Origin: UBA2883 sp050873965
GTDB taxonomy: Bacteria; Cyanobacteriota; Vampirovibrionia; Gastranaerophilales; Gastranaerophilaceae
Direction of reading: 5' to 3'
Assembly: GCA_050873965.1 (NCBI GenBank)
Contig: JBNMJS010000001.1
Location: 22,472-86,471, forward strand
DNA: 64,000 bases
Both the position numbers and the translations under genes were made by a program. How positions within the stretch are numbered: position 1 is the first letter of the stretch; each line of letters opens with the position of its first letter. Positions 42,987 to 52,159 of the stretch are shown here, in pieces. The notes beneath the pieces were generated by a model. It was not told where the DNA came from. It worked only from the letters and a program-made list of their open reading frames with translations, and did no database searches.

Positions 42987-44996
42987 ATGGCAAAGATTTT
43001 ATTAGTTTCAGATAATAGAGATATACAAACAAAGTTTCAGACAACTTTGCTTAATCATGAATTTATAATAGCCGTTGATGAAATGACTATTATGGATGTG
43101 ATGAAAGTAGAAGCACCTGATATTGTTGTTTTGGATTCTGATTCTGATAATGCTGATTTAAAATCTATTTATCGTAAGATTAAAGATTTTGAAACAATTA
43201 TTATGTTATTGATGGGTGAAAAAGAATTTTCTCCAGAAATTCAAGCAGGTGGACATTTGTTTGTATCAATGCCTATCAATTCTATTTTGTTAAAATCAAC
43301 TATTAATGCTGGTTTGAAAGCAAAAAAATCTTTGCAAAAATTAGCAAAATCAAACCAAGAGCTTGCCAATAGTCTTTATCAATTAAACGTTCTGTATAAT
43401 TCAAGTTCTCAGTTGGCAGGTAGTTTAAATCGAGAAAAACTCATTGATATTATGAATGAGGGTATTGATAAGTCTTTGAATTCCAACGTTTCTTGTACAT
43501 TATCTTTTAGAGATAAACAAACTCCTGTGTTGTTGATTAATTCAAATTATAAATTATCTGATAGATTGATTGAAGCTTTAAAATTGAGAGCAGTTTTGAA
43601 TTATAAAAATTCACATATTGATAATACAAAATCCTTCAATATTGACGATATAGAGGTTGAAGAAACTGTTAAATATTCTATAAATGAGTATGATTTTAAA
43701 ATTTTAAATTATCAAAAATTGATTTCATATATTATTGTAGATGACAAGTGTTATGGTTATTCTGAAATTTTTAGAGAAAAAGAATTTACTTCTGATGATT
43801 CAAAATGTTTTCAAACATTGGTAAACCAAGTTACATTGCCTTTAAAGAGTGCAATTTTATATCAAGAGATTACAGAGAAAAATATAAAATTGGCTAAACT
43901 TGAAAGGCTAAAATCAGAATTCATTTCAATTGTATCTCATGAATTAAAAACGCCATTAACATCTATAAAAAATTCATTGGATATTGTTGCTAGTGGTAAG
44001 GCTGGTGAAACTACTGAACCTATGAAAAAATTCTTAGATATGGCAAAACGTAATGTTAAAAAATTATCTAAGATTATTAATGATTTATTGGATATGTCTA
44101 AGATTGAAGCAGGAAAAATGGATTATACATTTAAACAAACATCTATTGTTCCTGTAATAAACGATATAAAAATGAGTTTGGCTCAAATCGCAAAACAAAA
44201 AGATTTAACCTTGAACGTTGATATTGAAGAAAATTTAAAAGATGTTTATGCTGATAGTGATAGAATTGAACAAGTATTAACAAATTTGGTATCAAATGCT
44301 ATTAAATTCTCTCCAAATAATGGTTCAATAAATATTTCTGCAAAAGTTGTAAATTCTTCTGATATTGTTGTTGAAGATTGTTTCAAAAAACAAATTCAAC
44401 AATTAAATGGTGAATATGTTCAAGTTAGTGTAGCAGATAGTGGTATTGGTATTGAAAAAGATGATTTAATTCACGTATTTGATAAGTTTGAACAGATAGA
44501 AAACTCTTTATCTAGAGAAGTTGGTGGCTCTGGTTTAGGTTTATCAATTGCAAAACAACTAATCTCATCTCATAATGGTGTGATTTGGTGTGATAGTATT
44601 ATAAATAAAGGTTCTGTTTTCTCATTTGTAATACCTGTTGCTAGTGAAAAATCTAGATTTTTACTAGCTGAAAAACAACTTTTACAAGAAGCAAAAATTA
44701 AAAAAGTTAATTTGATTGCATTAAGGATTAAATCTAAACAAGAGAATATTAAGAATTTGTTAGAAGAAGATGAATTATGGTCTTTGTATAATAAACGTGA
44801 TTCATATTTTGGATTAGAAGGTTCTTATTATTTGTTAAAAGTAGCTTTGTTTGATGAAGATGTAAAAGTTGGAAAAATAATAGAAGATAAAATAAATTCG
44901 TTAATATCGTTACAAAAAGAAAAGTATGAAAATTGTGATATAATATACTCATACGAGGTTGAAGAGGTGTCTGATGAAAAAAATTCTTATTGTTGA
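42987..44996 (+). CDS. Hybrid-like sensor histidine kinase
   Basis: A 669-residue soluble kinase. Residues 1-105 form a receiver-like domain whose Asp (V-V-L-D-S-D) is kept. A short coiled coil, a GAF-like sensing region (about 130-295) and a dimerisation domain with His318 in S-H-E-L-K-T-P follow. The ATP-binding domain has an N box (N-L-V-S-N-A-I-K-F-S), a G1 box (D-S-G-I-G-I) and a G2 box (G-S-G-L-G-L). About 110 extra residues follow the catalytic domain. No membrane segments, so the signal is cytoplasmic. The start at 42987 follows an extended -10; the region 42942-42986 reads as promoter. It overlaps the response regulator gene by 23 bp. Confidence 0.9.
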   Translation: MAKILLVSDNRDIQTKFQTTLLNHEFIIAVDEMTIMDVMKVEAPDIVVLDSDSDNADLKSIYRKIKDFETIIMLLMGEKEFSPEIQAGGHLFVSMPINSILLKSTINAGLKAKKSLQKLAKSNQELANSLYQLNVLYNSSSQLAGSLNREKLIDIMNEGIDKSLNSNVSCTLSFRDKQTPVLLINSNYKLSDRLIEALKLRAVLNYKNSHIDNTKSFNIDDIEVEETVKYSINEYDFKILNYQKLISYIIVDDKCYGYSEIFREKEFTSDDSKCFQTLVNQVTLPLKSAILYQEITEKNIKLAKLERLKSEFISIVSHELKTPLTSIKNSLDIVASGKAGETTEPMKKFLDMAKRNVKKLSKIINDLLDMSKIEAGKMDYTFKQTSIVPVINDIKMSLAQIAKQKDLTLNVDIEENLKDVYADSDRIEQVLTNLVSNAIKFSPNNGSINISAKVVNSSDIVVEDCFKKQIQQLNGEYVQVSVADSGIGIEKDDLIHVFDKFEQIENSLSREVGGSGLGLSIAKQLISSHNGVIWCDSIINKGSVFSFVIPVASEKSRFLLAEKQLLQEAKIKKVNLIALRIKSKQENIKNLLEEDELWSLYNKRDSYFGLEGSYYLLKVALFDEDVKVGKIIEDKINSLISLQKEKYENCDIIYSYEVEEVSDEKNSYC

Positions 44997-45339
44997 TGAT
45001 GAACAGGATATTGTTGAAAGCTTAAAATTTGTATTAGAAGCTGAAGGTTATGAATGTTATACAGCATTTAATGGTGATGATGGTTTAAAATCTGCTAAAG
45101 AAATCGTTCCAGATTTGATTTTGTTAGATATTATGATGCCTAAAATGAATGGTTATAAGATTAGCAGATTATTGAAGTTTGATAATAAATATAAAGATAT
45201 ACCGATTATAATGTTAACTGCTCGCTCTCAAGAAGAAGATAAATTGATTGGTGAAGAAACTGGAGCAAATGAGTATATCACAAAGCCTTTCGACTTGGAT
45301 TATGTAGTTAGTAAGGTTAATCAATATTTGAAGGATTAG
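44974..45339 (+). CDS. Single-domain response regulator
   Basis: A 121-residue CheY-like receiver with Asp8/Asp9, the phosphorylation site Asp52 (L-L-D-I-M-M-P), Thr82 and Lys104 (I-T-K-P-F-D). No output domain, so it must act through protein contacts. GAGG lies 6-7 nt before ATG 44974, inside the end of the kinase gene, so the two are translationally coupled. The PilB-like gene starts 2 bp after its stop, making that protein a plausible partner. Confidence 0.92.
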   Translation: MKKILIVDDEQDIVESLKFVLEAEGYECYTAFNGDDGLKSAKEIVPDLILLDIMMPKMNGYKISRLLKFDNKYKDIPIIMLTARSQEEDKLIGEETGANEYITKPFDLDYVVSKVNQYLKD

Positions 45340-45341
45340 TA

Positions 45342-46724
45342 ATGGAAACAATTACAAATAAAACTTTAGAAAAATTAAAGTATGAGTTAGTTAGAGATGG
45401 CTTGGTTGAGTATGATGTATTAGATAAGGCTCAAAGACTTGCTGCTTCTGAAAACATTAATATTGGACAAGCGTTGATTTCATCTGGTGTTTTGGATGAA
45501 GCTACTTTGTTGAAGTTTTTAGAAAAAAAATTACATATACCTTATGTAAATTTAGAAGATTATTCTTTAGATACAAAATGTTTAAAGTATATCAATTTTG
45601 CTGATGCTAGAAAATATAATGTAATTCCGTTGTTTAAAATAGAAGATGTTTTAACTGTTGCAATGGCAGATCCATTAGATTTATTTGTAATTGATAAAAT
45701 TGTAGAATCTGCAGAGTGTTCAATAGAACCTGTTATTTCATCAGAGGCTAGTATTTTGGCAAAAATTGATGCTTATTATAGCACTCCAGATACAGTTGAT
45801 AAAATTTACACATCAACTTCTGATTCAGGTTTTGATTGGAGAGATGAATTACATAGTGAAGATTTAAGTGAAGAACATATTCAAAAAATTATAAGAGCAA
45901 TTTTAAAACAAGCGATTATAGAAAATGTTCATGAATTGTATTTTGAACAATCAGATGAAGGTTTAAATCTTATTTTTAAACAACAAAATAGATTTGAAAA
46001 TAAAGGCTCAATACCTTACATTTTGGTATCATCATTTGTTTCAAAATTGAAAATGTTGTCAAACCTTGATCCATCTGTGTGTGAAGTTCCACAGTTGGGT
46101 AAATTATGTTTTAAAGTTGATGAAATAACTTTAATAGCAAGTATTTCAGCATTCCCAACAATTATTGGTGAAAGAATTGCTTTGAAAATTTATAAACCAC
46201 CAATGGAATTGTCTGCTTTAATTCATGATGAAAGACAAAAACAAATTTTACATAAAGAATTAGATTCTCCAGGTATTGTACTTGTATGTGGTGCTCAATT
46301 GAGTGGTAAAACACATGTTATTTATTCATTATTACTTGAGGCTGCAAAAACAAATAAGAATATTATGACTATAGAATCAATTTCTAAGTATGATTTAAAA
46401 AATGTAAATCAATGTGAATTGAATGAAAATGTTGGATTTAATTTAGATAAAGCTTTGAGATTTATTGAGTTTCAATCACCTGATATGATTTATATTGAGG
46501 GTGTAAAATCTAAACATGCTTTTGATTATTTCTCTGAACTTGTTTATAACAACAAAACTGTTATAACAGAATTTTTGGCTAATAATATGACCGATTTGAG
46601 AGAAAAATTATCATATCCAGATTTTCAGTCATTTAAGTCTTTGATTTCTTGTATGATATTTATTCATTCAAAAGATAGTATTGAAGTTTTTGATAAAGAT
46701 AAAATCCAAAAATATCTGGCATGA
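45342..46724 (+). CDS. Degenerate PilB/GspE-like ATPase with MshEN-type N-terminus
   Basis: A 460-residue relative of type II secretion/type IV pilus ATPases. The N-terminal ~150 residues match the MshEN/T2SSE-N layout (L-V-R-D-G-L-V ... G-Q-A-L-I-S-S-G-V-L), a domain that binds cyclic di-GMP in some homologues. Walker A is intact (G-A-Q-L-S-G-K-T, 317-324). The Walker B/Asp-box positions read I-Y-I-E-G-V-K and T-I-E-S-I-S instead of the usual G-E-I-R-D and E-D-P, the His box is not recognisable and the zinc-binding cysteines are missing. It may bind but not hydrolyse ATP. It forms one unit with the kinase and receiver genes. Confidence 0.75.
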   Translation: METITNKTLEKLKYELVRDGLVEYDVLDKAQRLAASENINIGQALISSGVLDEATLLKFLEKKLHIPYVNLEDYSLDTKCLKYINFADARKYNVIPLFKIEDVLTVAMADPLDLFVIDKIVESAECSIEPVISSEASILAKIDAYYSTPDTVDKIYTSTSDSGFDWRDELHSEDLSEEHIQKIIRAILKQAIIENVHELYFEQSDEGLNLIFKQQNRFENKGSIPYILVSSFVSKLKMLSNLDPSVCEVPQLGKLCFKVDEITLIASISAFPTIIGERIALKIYKPPMELSALIHDERQKQILHKELDSPGIVLVCGAQLSGKTHVIYSLLLEAAKTNKNIMTIESISKYDLKNVNQCELNENVGFNLDKALRFIEFQSPDMIYIEGVKSKHAFDYFSELVYNNKTVITEFLANNMTDLREKLSYPDFQSFKSLISCMIFIHSKDSIEVFDKDKIQKYLA

Positions 46725-46726
46725 TG

Positions 46727-47161
46727 TTATTTTAAATAATCATCAAACTTTTTATCAATAACTTTGTATCCACAACCTTCGTGTAATTTTGCTTTGTAGA
46801 GTATTTTCTTTGCAGGGTATTTTCTGCACATAGGTAATCTGTGTTCGTAATCAGAACATAAGCCATCTTTTGTTACGTATTTACAAGCAAATATTAAATT
46901 TCCATCGTTATCTTTACCTTTTATATAAAATCTTTTGTATGCTGGAAATAAAAGTTGCATGAATTTAAATTCTTTTTCTGTGTATGTGTCAAAACTATAC
47001 ATATAATTGCAACATTTTCCACATTTTTTGCATTCACCAACTACATCATATTCAATTCGTTCTGGAACGAAGTATGATAAAAATTCATTTTTAATATTTT
47101 CTAGTAAATCTAATAACATTACTCTGTACCAATTGATATTTTTTTGATAAAATAATATCAT
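46727..47161 (-). CDS. YkgJ-type CxxCxxCC metal-binding protein
   Basis: A 144-residue protein of the YkgJ/UPF0153 family, thought to bind zinc or an iron-sulfur cluster. C-K-K-C-G-K-C-C at about 44-51 is the family motif, and further cysteines occur in C-K-Y-V-T, L-C-S-D-Y and P-M-C-R-K-Y. The start is uncertain: Met1 at 47161 or Met15 at 47119 (M-L-L-D-L-L); neither has a good ribosome binding site. It converges on the PilB-like gene and diverges from the PBP1A gene. The biochemical role of the family is not established. Confidence 0.82.
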   Translation of the reverse strand: MILFYQKNINWYRVMLLDLLENIKNEFLSYFVPERIEYDVVGECKKCGKCCNYMYSFDTYTEKEFKFMQLLFPAYKRFYIKGKDNDGNLIFACKYVTKDGLCSDYEHRLPMCRKYPAKKILYKAKLHEGCGYKVIDKKFDDYLK

Positions 47162-47183
47162 ACTTGAGGAGTTTTAACAAAAT

Positions 47184-49310
47184 ATGTCTAGATATAATAA
47201 ACGTGGATATGATGATTTTAGAACAAGAGTTTCTAGAAATTCTTATGATGAAGAAGATTCAATCTTTGATACATTCAAAAGATTGTTAATACTAGGTACT
47301 GCAATTTGTTTAGGTGGATTAGTATCATTACAAGCATACTTGATGATGGTACCTCCAATAGCAAATTTGTCTGATTTTCGTCCTAATATGGTAACTACAT
47401 TTTATTCAGCAGATGGTGAAGTTATAAAAACATTTAACGCTTGTACTTTCTCTAAGGTTAGTATAAGTGATGTTCCAAAACAATTACAACAGGCTGTAAT
47501 TGCAACAGAGGATAAAAATTTCTATAATCACCATGGCTATGATTTACTTGGGTTATCTCGTTCAATGATAGAAAACGTTATTGCTGGTCATGTAGTACAA
47601 GGTGGTAGTACTATCACTCAACAGTTATCAAGAATGTTATTCTTATCAAATGAACAAACATATTCTAGAAAATTAAAAGAAATTATTATTGCAGCAAAAA
47701 TTGAAAAATCTTTGAGTAAAGACCAAATCTTAGAAATGTACTTAAATAATGTATATTTAGGTTCTGGTGCTTATGGTGTTGATGGTGCTGCACAAACATA
47801 TTTTAATAAGAAATTAAATCAACTTACATTGGGTGAAATGGCATTGATAGCAGGTCTTCCACAGGCTCCATCTGTTTATTCACCTTTTAATAATCCTGAA
47901 TTGGCTAAAAAACGTCGTAATAAAGTTTTGGAACGTATGTACAAAATGAATTATATTGACAAAGCGACAATGGAAGCTGCTCAAGCAGAACAAATTCATT
48001 TAACATCTGTCCCAAAGTATTACACGCTAAATAAAGCACCTTATTTCTGTGATTATGTAATGCGTGAACTTGCACGCTTAGGCTTTACAGAACAAGAAAT
48101 TACTTCTGGTGGTTATAAGATTATTACAACACTTGATTATAAAGCACAAATAAAAGCAAATGAAGCATTAGTTAGAGATTTGAATGCTTGGGGCTTGAGT
48201 GGTGTTAAAAACCAAGCTGCAATATTCTCATTTAGTCCAGTAGATGGCAAAATTTTGGTTTATGCAGGTGGTAAGAATTACGCAGAGAGTCAATATGATA
48301 GGGTTACCCAAGCAGTTAGACCTCCAGGTTCTGCATTTAAACCATTTATTTATACTGCAGCAATTCAAAAAGGCTTAACTCCTAATGATATGATTGATGA
48401 TACACCATATCGTTTAGGTAATTGGGCACCTCATAACTATGGTAATAAATATAGAGGTAGAATACCATTATATAAAGCATTGATGATTTCATCTAACGTT
48501 TGTGCTGTTCGTTTGATAGAATATGTCGGAGTTCGTGCAGTTATTCAAGTTGCAAGAGTTATGGGTATCAATACACCTTTACAATATGATTATACTATTG
48601 CATTAGGTTCAAATGGTGTTAAATTATTTGAATTAACAAGAGCGTATGGTATTTTTGCTAGTGGTGGTTATAAGGTTGAACCTTATGCTATTGAACGTGT
48701 TGAATCTTCTCGTGGTAAGATTTTATATTCTGCACCAAGAGCAAGAGTAGAAAAAGTATTAGAAACAGATGTTGCTGCGGCAATGACTTCAATGTTGAAG
48801 ATGGTTATTAAACATGGTACAGGTATGGCTGCAAATATTGGCAAACCTTGTGCTGGTAAAACAGGTACAACAGATGATTATAAAGATGCTTGGTTTGTTG
48901 GTTATACACCTAGTGTTGTTACCGGTGTTTGGGTTGGTAACGATGATAATACAAAAATGGGTGGTTTGACTGGTGGTACTGTTCCAGCGATTATCTTTAG
49001 AGATGTTATGCGTCAAGCAACTGAACCTTTTGGTAACGAAGATTTTGGCTATCCTGATATGCTAGCAACAAAATCTGGTGGTAGAACTGTTTCACAATTA
49101 ACAAATCCAAATGTTTCACCAGCTAAATATCATGATGATACTGATGAAACGGCACCAACAGAAGATGTTGTTCATGTTAATAGTTATCAGCCTCAGATGA
49201 ATGAGAGAGTGTTGAATTCTCAACAAAATACTCAAACCCAAAATAGAAACGCTATTCCACAGACAACACATCCACCTATACCAACGGCTGGACAAGATTT
49301 TAATTATTAG
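47184..49310 (+). CDS. Class A penicillin-binding protein (PBP1A type)
   Basis: A 708-residue bifunctional peptidoglycan synthase. A cytoplasmic tail is followed by a membrane anchor (about 34-56). The GT51 glycosyltransferase domain has catalytic Glu109 in A-T-E-D-K-N-F and G-G-S-T-I-T-Q-Q. The transpeptidase domain has Ser383 in S-A-F-K, S-S-N in M-I-S-S-N-V and K-T-G (559-561). The C-terminal ~80 residues are Asn/Gln/Pro-rich and flexible. GAGGAG lies about 12 nt before the ATG. It acts in the periplasm with MurJ-supplied lipid II. The AICAR-transformylase-like gene starts 13 bp downstream. Confidence 0.95.
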   Translation: MSRYNKRGYDDFRTRVSRNSYDEEDSIFDTFKRLLILGTAICLGGLVSLQAYLMMVPPIANLSDFRPNMVTTFYSADGEVIKTFNACTFSKVSISDVPKQLQQAVIATEDKNFYNHHGYDLLGLSRSMIENVIAGHVVQGGSTITQQLSRMLFLSNEQTYSRKLKEIIIAAKIEKSLSKDQILEMYLNNVYLGSGAYGVDGAAQTYFNKKLNQLTLGEMALIAGLPQAPSVYSPFNNPELAKKRRNKVLERMYKMNYIDKATMEAAQAEQIHLTSVPKYYTLNKAPYFCDYVMRELARLGFTEQEITSGGYKIITTLDYKAQIKANEALVRDLNAWGLSGVKNQAAIFSFSPVDGKILVYAGGKNYAESQYDRVTQAVRPPGSAFKPFIYTAAIQKGLTPNDMIDDTPYRLGNWAPHNYGNKYRGRIPLYKALMISSNVCAVRLIEYVGVRAVIQVARVMGINTPLQYDYTIALGSNGVKLFELTRAYGIFASGGYKVEPYAIERVESSRGKILYSAPRARVEKVLETDVAAAMTSMLKMVIKHGTGMAANIGKPCAGKTGTTDDYKDAWFVGYTPSVVTGVWVGNDDNTKMGGLTGGTVPAIIFRDVMRQATEPFGNEDFGYPDMLATKSGGRTVSQLTNPNVSPAKYHDDTDETAPTEDVVHVNSYQPQMNERVLNSQQNTQTQNRNAIPQTTHPPIPTAGQDFNY

Positions 49311-49323
49311 ATAGGAATTTATT

Positions 49324-49938
49324 ATGGAAAATATGGAATTTATAAAAGATTTAAGTGCAGGTGCGACTATTTCTCAATCTGCAAAATTATATAAGACTCA
49401 AGATATAATTGATTATACATCATCTGCTGATTTGGCTTATGCTGATATTATTAATTTAACTTTAGCAATGAATGTTTTATCAGAATTTTATGATGTTTGT
49501 GCAACAGTATTAGTTAAAAATAATACTTTAACAGGTGTTGCTCTTGGTGCAACAATGATTGAATCTTTTGAAAAAGCAGTTGATTGCAACCCTATAGATT
49601 CAATTTGTGGAGTTGTAGCGTTTTCTAAAAAATTAACTATTGATATTGCAAGATTATTAACTTCTCAACATTTGGTTGTTGCTCCAGAATTTGATAATGA
49701 AGTAAAGGATTTGTTTGATAATAAAAAGATTAAATTCGTTGAAATACATACTCCTTTAAAGGAATATAGAAATTATCTTACAGAGGAAATTTCTGTAACA
49801 CCATTTGGTACAATTGTTCAAGATAAAAATAAAAAAGAATTGGATAAAGAATCTTTCAAAGTTGTATCAAAAACAAAACCAACAGTAGAACAAATAGAAG
49901 ATGCTATTTTTGCTTGGAAAATTACAAAATATATTTGA
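49324..49938 (+). CDS. AICAR transformylase-like protein, part before in-frame TGA
   Basis: 204 residues matching the transformylase domain of PurH. Recognisable blocks are V-L-V-K-N-N-T-L-T-G-V-A (V-x-V-K-H-A-N-P-C-G-V-A in PurH), G-V-V-A-F-S-K, and V-V-S-K-T-K-P-T ... A-W-K-I-T-K-Y near the end. The IMP cyclohydrolase domain that normally precedes it is absent. The catalytic His of the K-H motif is replaced by Asn, so activity is doubtful. The frame stops at TGA 49936-49938 exactly where PurH continues with K-S-N-A-I-V, and the same frame reads on with homology. AGGAA precedes the ATG. Either a decaying duplicate or a repurposed paralogue. Confidence 0.7.
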   Translation: MENMEFIKDLSAGATISQSAKLYKTQDIIDYTSSADLAYADIINLTLAMNVLSEFYDVCATVLVKNNTLTGVALGATMIESFEKAVDCNPIDSICGVVAFSKKLTIDIARLLTSQHLVVAPEFDNEVKDLFDNKKIKFVEIHTPLKEYRNYLTEEISVTPFGTIVQDKNKKELDKESFKVVSKTKPTVEQIEDAIFAWKITKYI

Positions 49939-50220
49939 AGTGCAGGTGTTGTTGTTGCAAAAGATTTCAAAATGACTGGTATTTCTCAAGGATTACAAAC
50001 TCCAGCGTTTGAATATGCTTTGAATGTTGCATGTGACAATGCAAAAGAAGCAGTTCTTGCATCAGATGTTCCATTATCTATACATGATTTGAATGTGGCT
50101 GTTCAAGATAGAATTTCGTTAATTATTCAACCTGGTGTTTCTCCAGAGGTTTTAAAACAGGCTGATAAATTTAATGTTGCTATGATTACCACTGGTATTT
50201 CAAACTTTTCAATTGTTTAA
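49939..50220 (+). pseudogene. AICAR transformylase-like protein, part after in-frame TGA
   Basis: The same frame continues for 93 codons after the TGA with PurH C-terminal features: A-K-D-F-K-M-T-G-I-S, A-V-L-A-S-D, S-L-I-I-Q-P-G-V-S and V-A-M-I-T-T-G-I-S-N-F. PurH's G-A-G-Q-M-S-R is not conserved (S-Q-G-L-Q-T-P). An internal ATG at 49972 has no ribosome binding site. The downstream part therefore looks untranslated unless the TGA is read through. Confidence 0.65.
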
Positions 50221-50248
50221 AAAGTTTGTAAACATTTGTTAAAATAAT

Positions 50249-50280
50249 GCAATTTTCATATATAAAAATACTTTATATAA
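50249..50280 (+). promoter_or_regulatory. GCAAWTTT-type promoter of unknown gene 50320
   Basis: GCAATTTT at 50249 and ACTTTATATAA at 50270-50280, followed by GTGTGTGTAAGTA, nearly duplicate the element at 29531. Confidence 0.6.
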
Positions 50281-50319
50281 GTGTGTGTAAGTAGTTATTA
50301 TATGAAGGTATTGTAAAGT

Positions 50320-51027
50320 ATGGCAGCTGGAATAGCAAATCCTTTAAGAATGTGTATCTTTAGTATCATGAACAATGAAAAAGCTCATGATTCGTTAAGA
50401 ACTGATACAAAAGAAAGAGGTTTGGTTTCAATTCTTCAAATGAAGAATTCTGCAAGCGAAGCTATGGAACTTGCGCATGGTCACAATGGAAGAGTGGCAA
50501 ATTGTTTAAATGGTATGTCAGAATCAATTAAAGATGCTAGAGAAACTAGTAAAATCTTTAATGGTGTTTGCAAAGGTGTAAATGTTGTATCAGATTGGGT
50601 TAACCCAATTTTGGTAGTAGCAAGTGGTGTTAGAGTTTATAATGCTGATGATAAACAATCTGCTTTATTGAAAGAAGCAGGTGCAATGAGTTGTATGTTT
50701 GCAGCTGAGGGTTTCACAAAGAAAATGCTTGGTTTGAATAAAGGTACAACTGCACAGTATAAAAATTATAAATTCATGAACGATATTGCAGAAGGTGTAA
50801 AGAAATTCTGTTCTAATACAAAATATTTAAAAAATATTCCATCAAATAGAATTGGTGGTGTTTTAAAAGGCTTAGCATTTATTGCCGCTTCTTGTGGAGG
50901 CTTCGAAATCGGTAGTAGAATTGGTAAGGCTATTGCTGATGAAACAACTGCGAAAACTTATGCCGAAAAACATGCTTTGGCAAAACAACCTACTGATAAA
51001 GATGCTACAAAAGAATTTGTTTCTTAA
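50320..51027 (+). CDS. Unknown protein with two or three hydrophobic segments
   Basis: A 235-residue protein of no recognised family. Moderately hydrophobic stretches at about 85-105, 118-133 and 185-205 (G-V-L-K-G-L-A-F-I-A-A-S-C-G-G) may be membrane-associated; the rest is polar and helical. AAGG lies 11-14 nt before the ATG, which is a weak ribosome binding site. It shares the GCAAWTTT-type promoter with the large tagged protein at 29590 but has no S-F-K-G motif at its own N-terminus. It lies alone between the interrupted transformylase gene and the heptose kinase. Confidence 0.65.
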   Translation: MAAGIANPLRMCIFSIMNNEKAHDSLRTDTKERGLVSILQMKNSASEAMELAHGHNGRVANCLNGMSESIKDARETSKIFNGVCKGVNVVSDWVNPILVVASGVRVYNADDKQSALLKEAGAMSCMFAAEGFTKKMLGLNKGTTAQYKNYKFMNDIAEGVKKFCSNTKYLKNIPSNRIGGVLKGLAFIAASCGGFEIGSRIGKAIADETTAKTYAEKHALAKQPTDKDATKEFVS

Positions 51028-51112
51028 TTATATTTATTTGTAAATCTTCTGTATTCATGTCTATTTTTGTTTTATAATACCTATGTTAGTTTAGGGAATT
51101 ATTGGAGAGTTC

Positions 51113-52159
51113 ATGAAGATAGATATTGATAAATTGATTAGTTATGCTAAAGGCTTGGTTAATGCTAAGATTCTTGTCGTTGGTGATTTAGCATTAGATG
51201 AAATGGTGTATGGTGATACAGAACGTATTTCTAGAGAAGCACCTGTATTGATACTTAGACATACTCATACAAACTTAATTTTGGGTGCAGCATCAAACGC
51301 TGCTCATAACGTTGCTACTATTAATAATGGTAAGGTTAGCGTAATTGGTGTCGTTGGTGATGATTACCAAGCGAATGATTTACGTACGTCATTCGAAGAT
51401 GCAAAAGTTGATTGTTCTCATTTGGTTGTTGATAGTACAAGAAAGACTGTTACAAAAACTAGAATATCAGGTTCTTGTTTTCAATCTATTACTCAACAAA
51501 TTGTCCGTATTGATAGACAATCTTCTGAACCTATTTCAAAAGAAACTGAGGCAAAGATTCTTGAACAATTAGAACTTGCTATACCTGAACATGATGCTGT
51601 TATTTTATCAGATTATCATATCGGTACTTTGACTGATAAGGTTATTGCCAAAGCGATTGAATTATGTAAAAAAATGAATAAAAAAGTTATTGTTGATGCA
51701 CAAAAAGACTTGCAAAAGTATAAAGGCATTACTTCAATGACTCCAAACTTACCAGATACACAAAAACATGTTGGATTTTTTGTGAAAAATAATGATGATA
51801 TGCATCGAGCAGGTATAAAGTTGTTAGCAGATACAGATGCAGATTGCGTATTGATTACTTGTGGTGAAGAAGGTATGGCTTTGGTTTCTGGTGATAAGAA
51901 AATGACAAGAATACCTGTATTTAATAAATCAAAAGTATTTGATGCTACTGGTGCTGGTGATACTGTTACTGCATTATATTCATTAGCATTAGCAAGTGGT
52001 GCAGAACCTGTTTATGCTGCAATTATCGGTAATATTGCAGCAGGTATTGTTATTAAGCAGTATGGTTGTGCAACAACTACAATTGACGAGTTGTTAGACT
52101 TTATTGAACAAAATAGAAAGAAATTAGATACAATAAATATTGGAGAATATGATGAATAG
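51113..52159 (+). CDS. D-glycero-beta-D-manno-heptose-7-phosphate kinase (RfaE1/HldA type)
   Basis: A 348-residue PfkB/ribokinase-fold sugar kinase with N-terminal V-G-D-L-A-L-D-E (about 23-30), E-R-I-S-R-E-A-P-V (about 42-50), G-A-A-S-N-A-A-H-N-V and the C-terminal anion hole D-A-T-G-A-G-D-T-V with the catalytic Asp. These are the signatures of the ADP-heptose pathway kinase for the LPS core. It has only the kinase half; the nucleotidyltransferase domain of HldE is not attached or adjacent. GGAG precedes the ATG. It overlaps the DUF4330 gene by 8 bp. Confidence 0.9.
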   Translation: MKIDIDKLISYAKGLVNAKILVVGDLALDEMVYGDTERISREAPVLILRHTHTNLILGAASNAAHNVATINNGKVSVIGVVGDDYQANDLRTSFEDAKVDCSHLVVDSTRKTVTKTRISGSCFQSITQQIVRIDRQSSEPISKETEAKILEQLELAIPEHDAVILSDYHIGTLTDKVIAKAIELCKKMNKKVIVDAQKDLQKYKGITSMTPNLPDTQKHVGFFVKNNDDMHRAGIKLLADTDADCVLITCGEEGMALVSGDKKMTRIPVFNKSKVFDATGAGDTVTALYSLALASGAEPVYAAIIGNIAAGIVIKQYGCATTTIDELLDFIEQNRKKLDTINIGEYDE

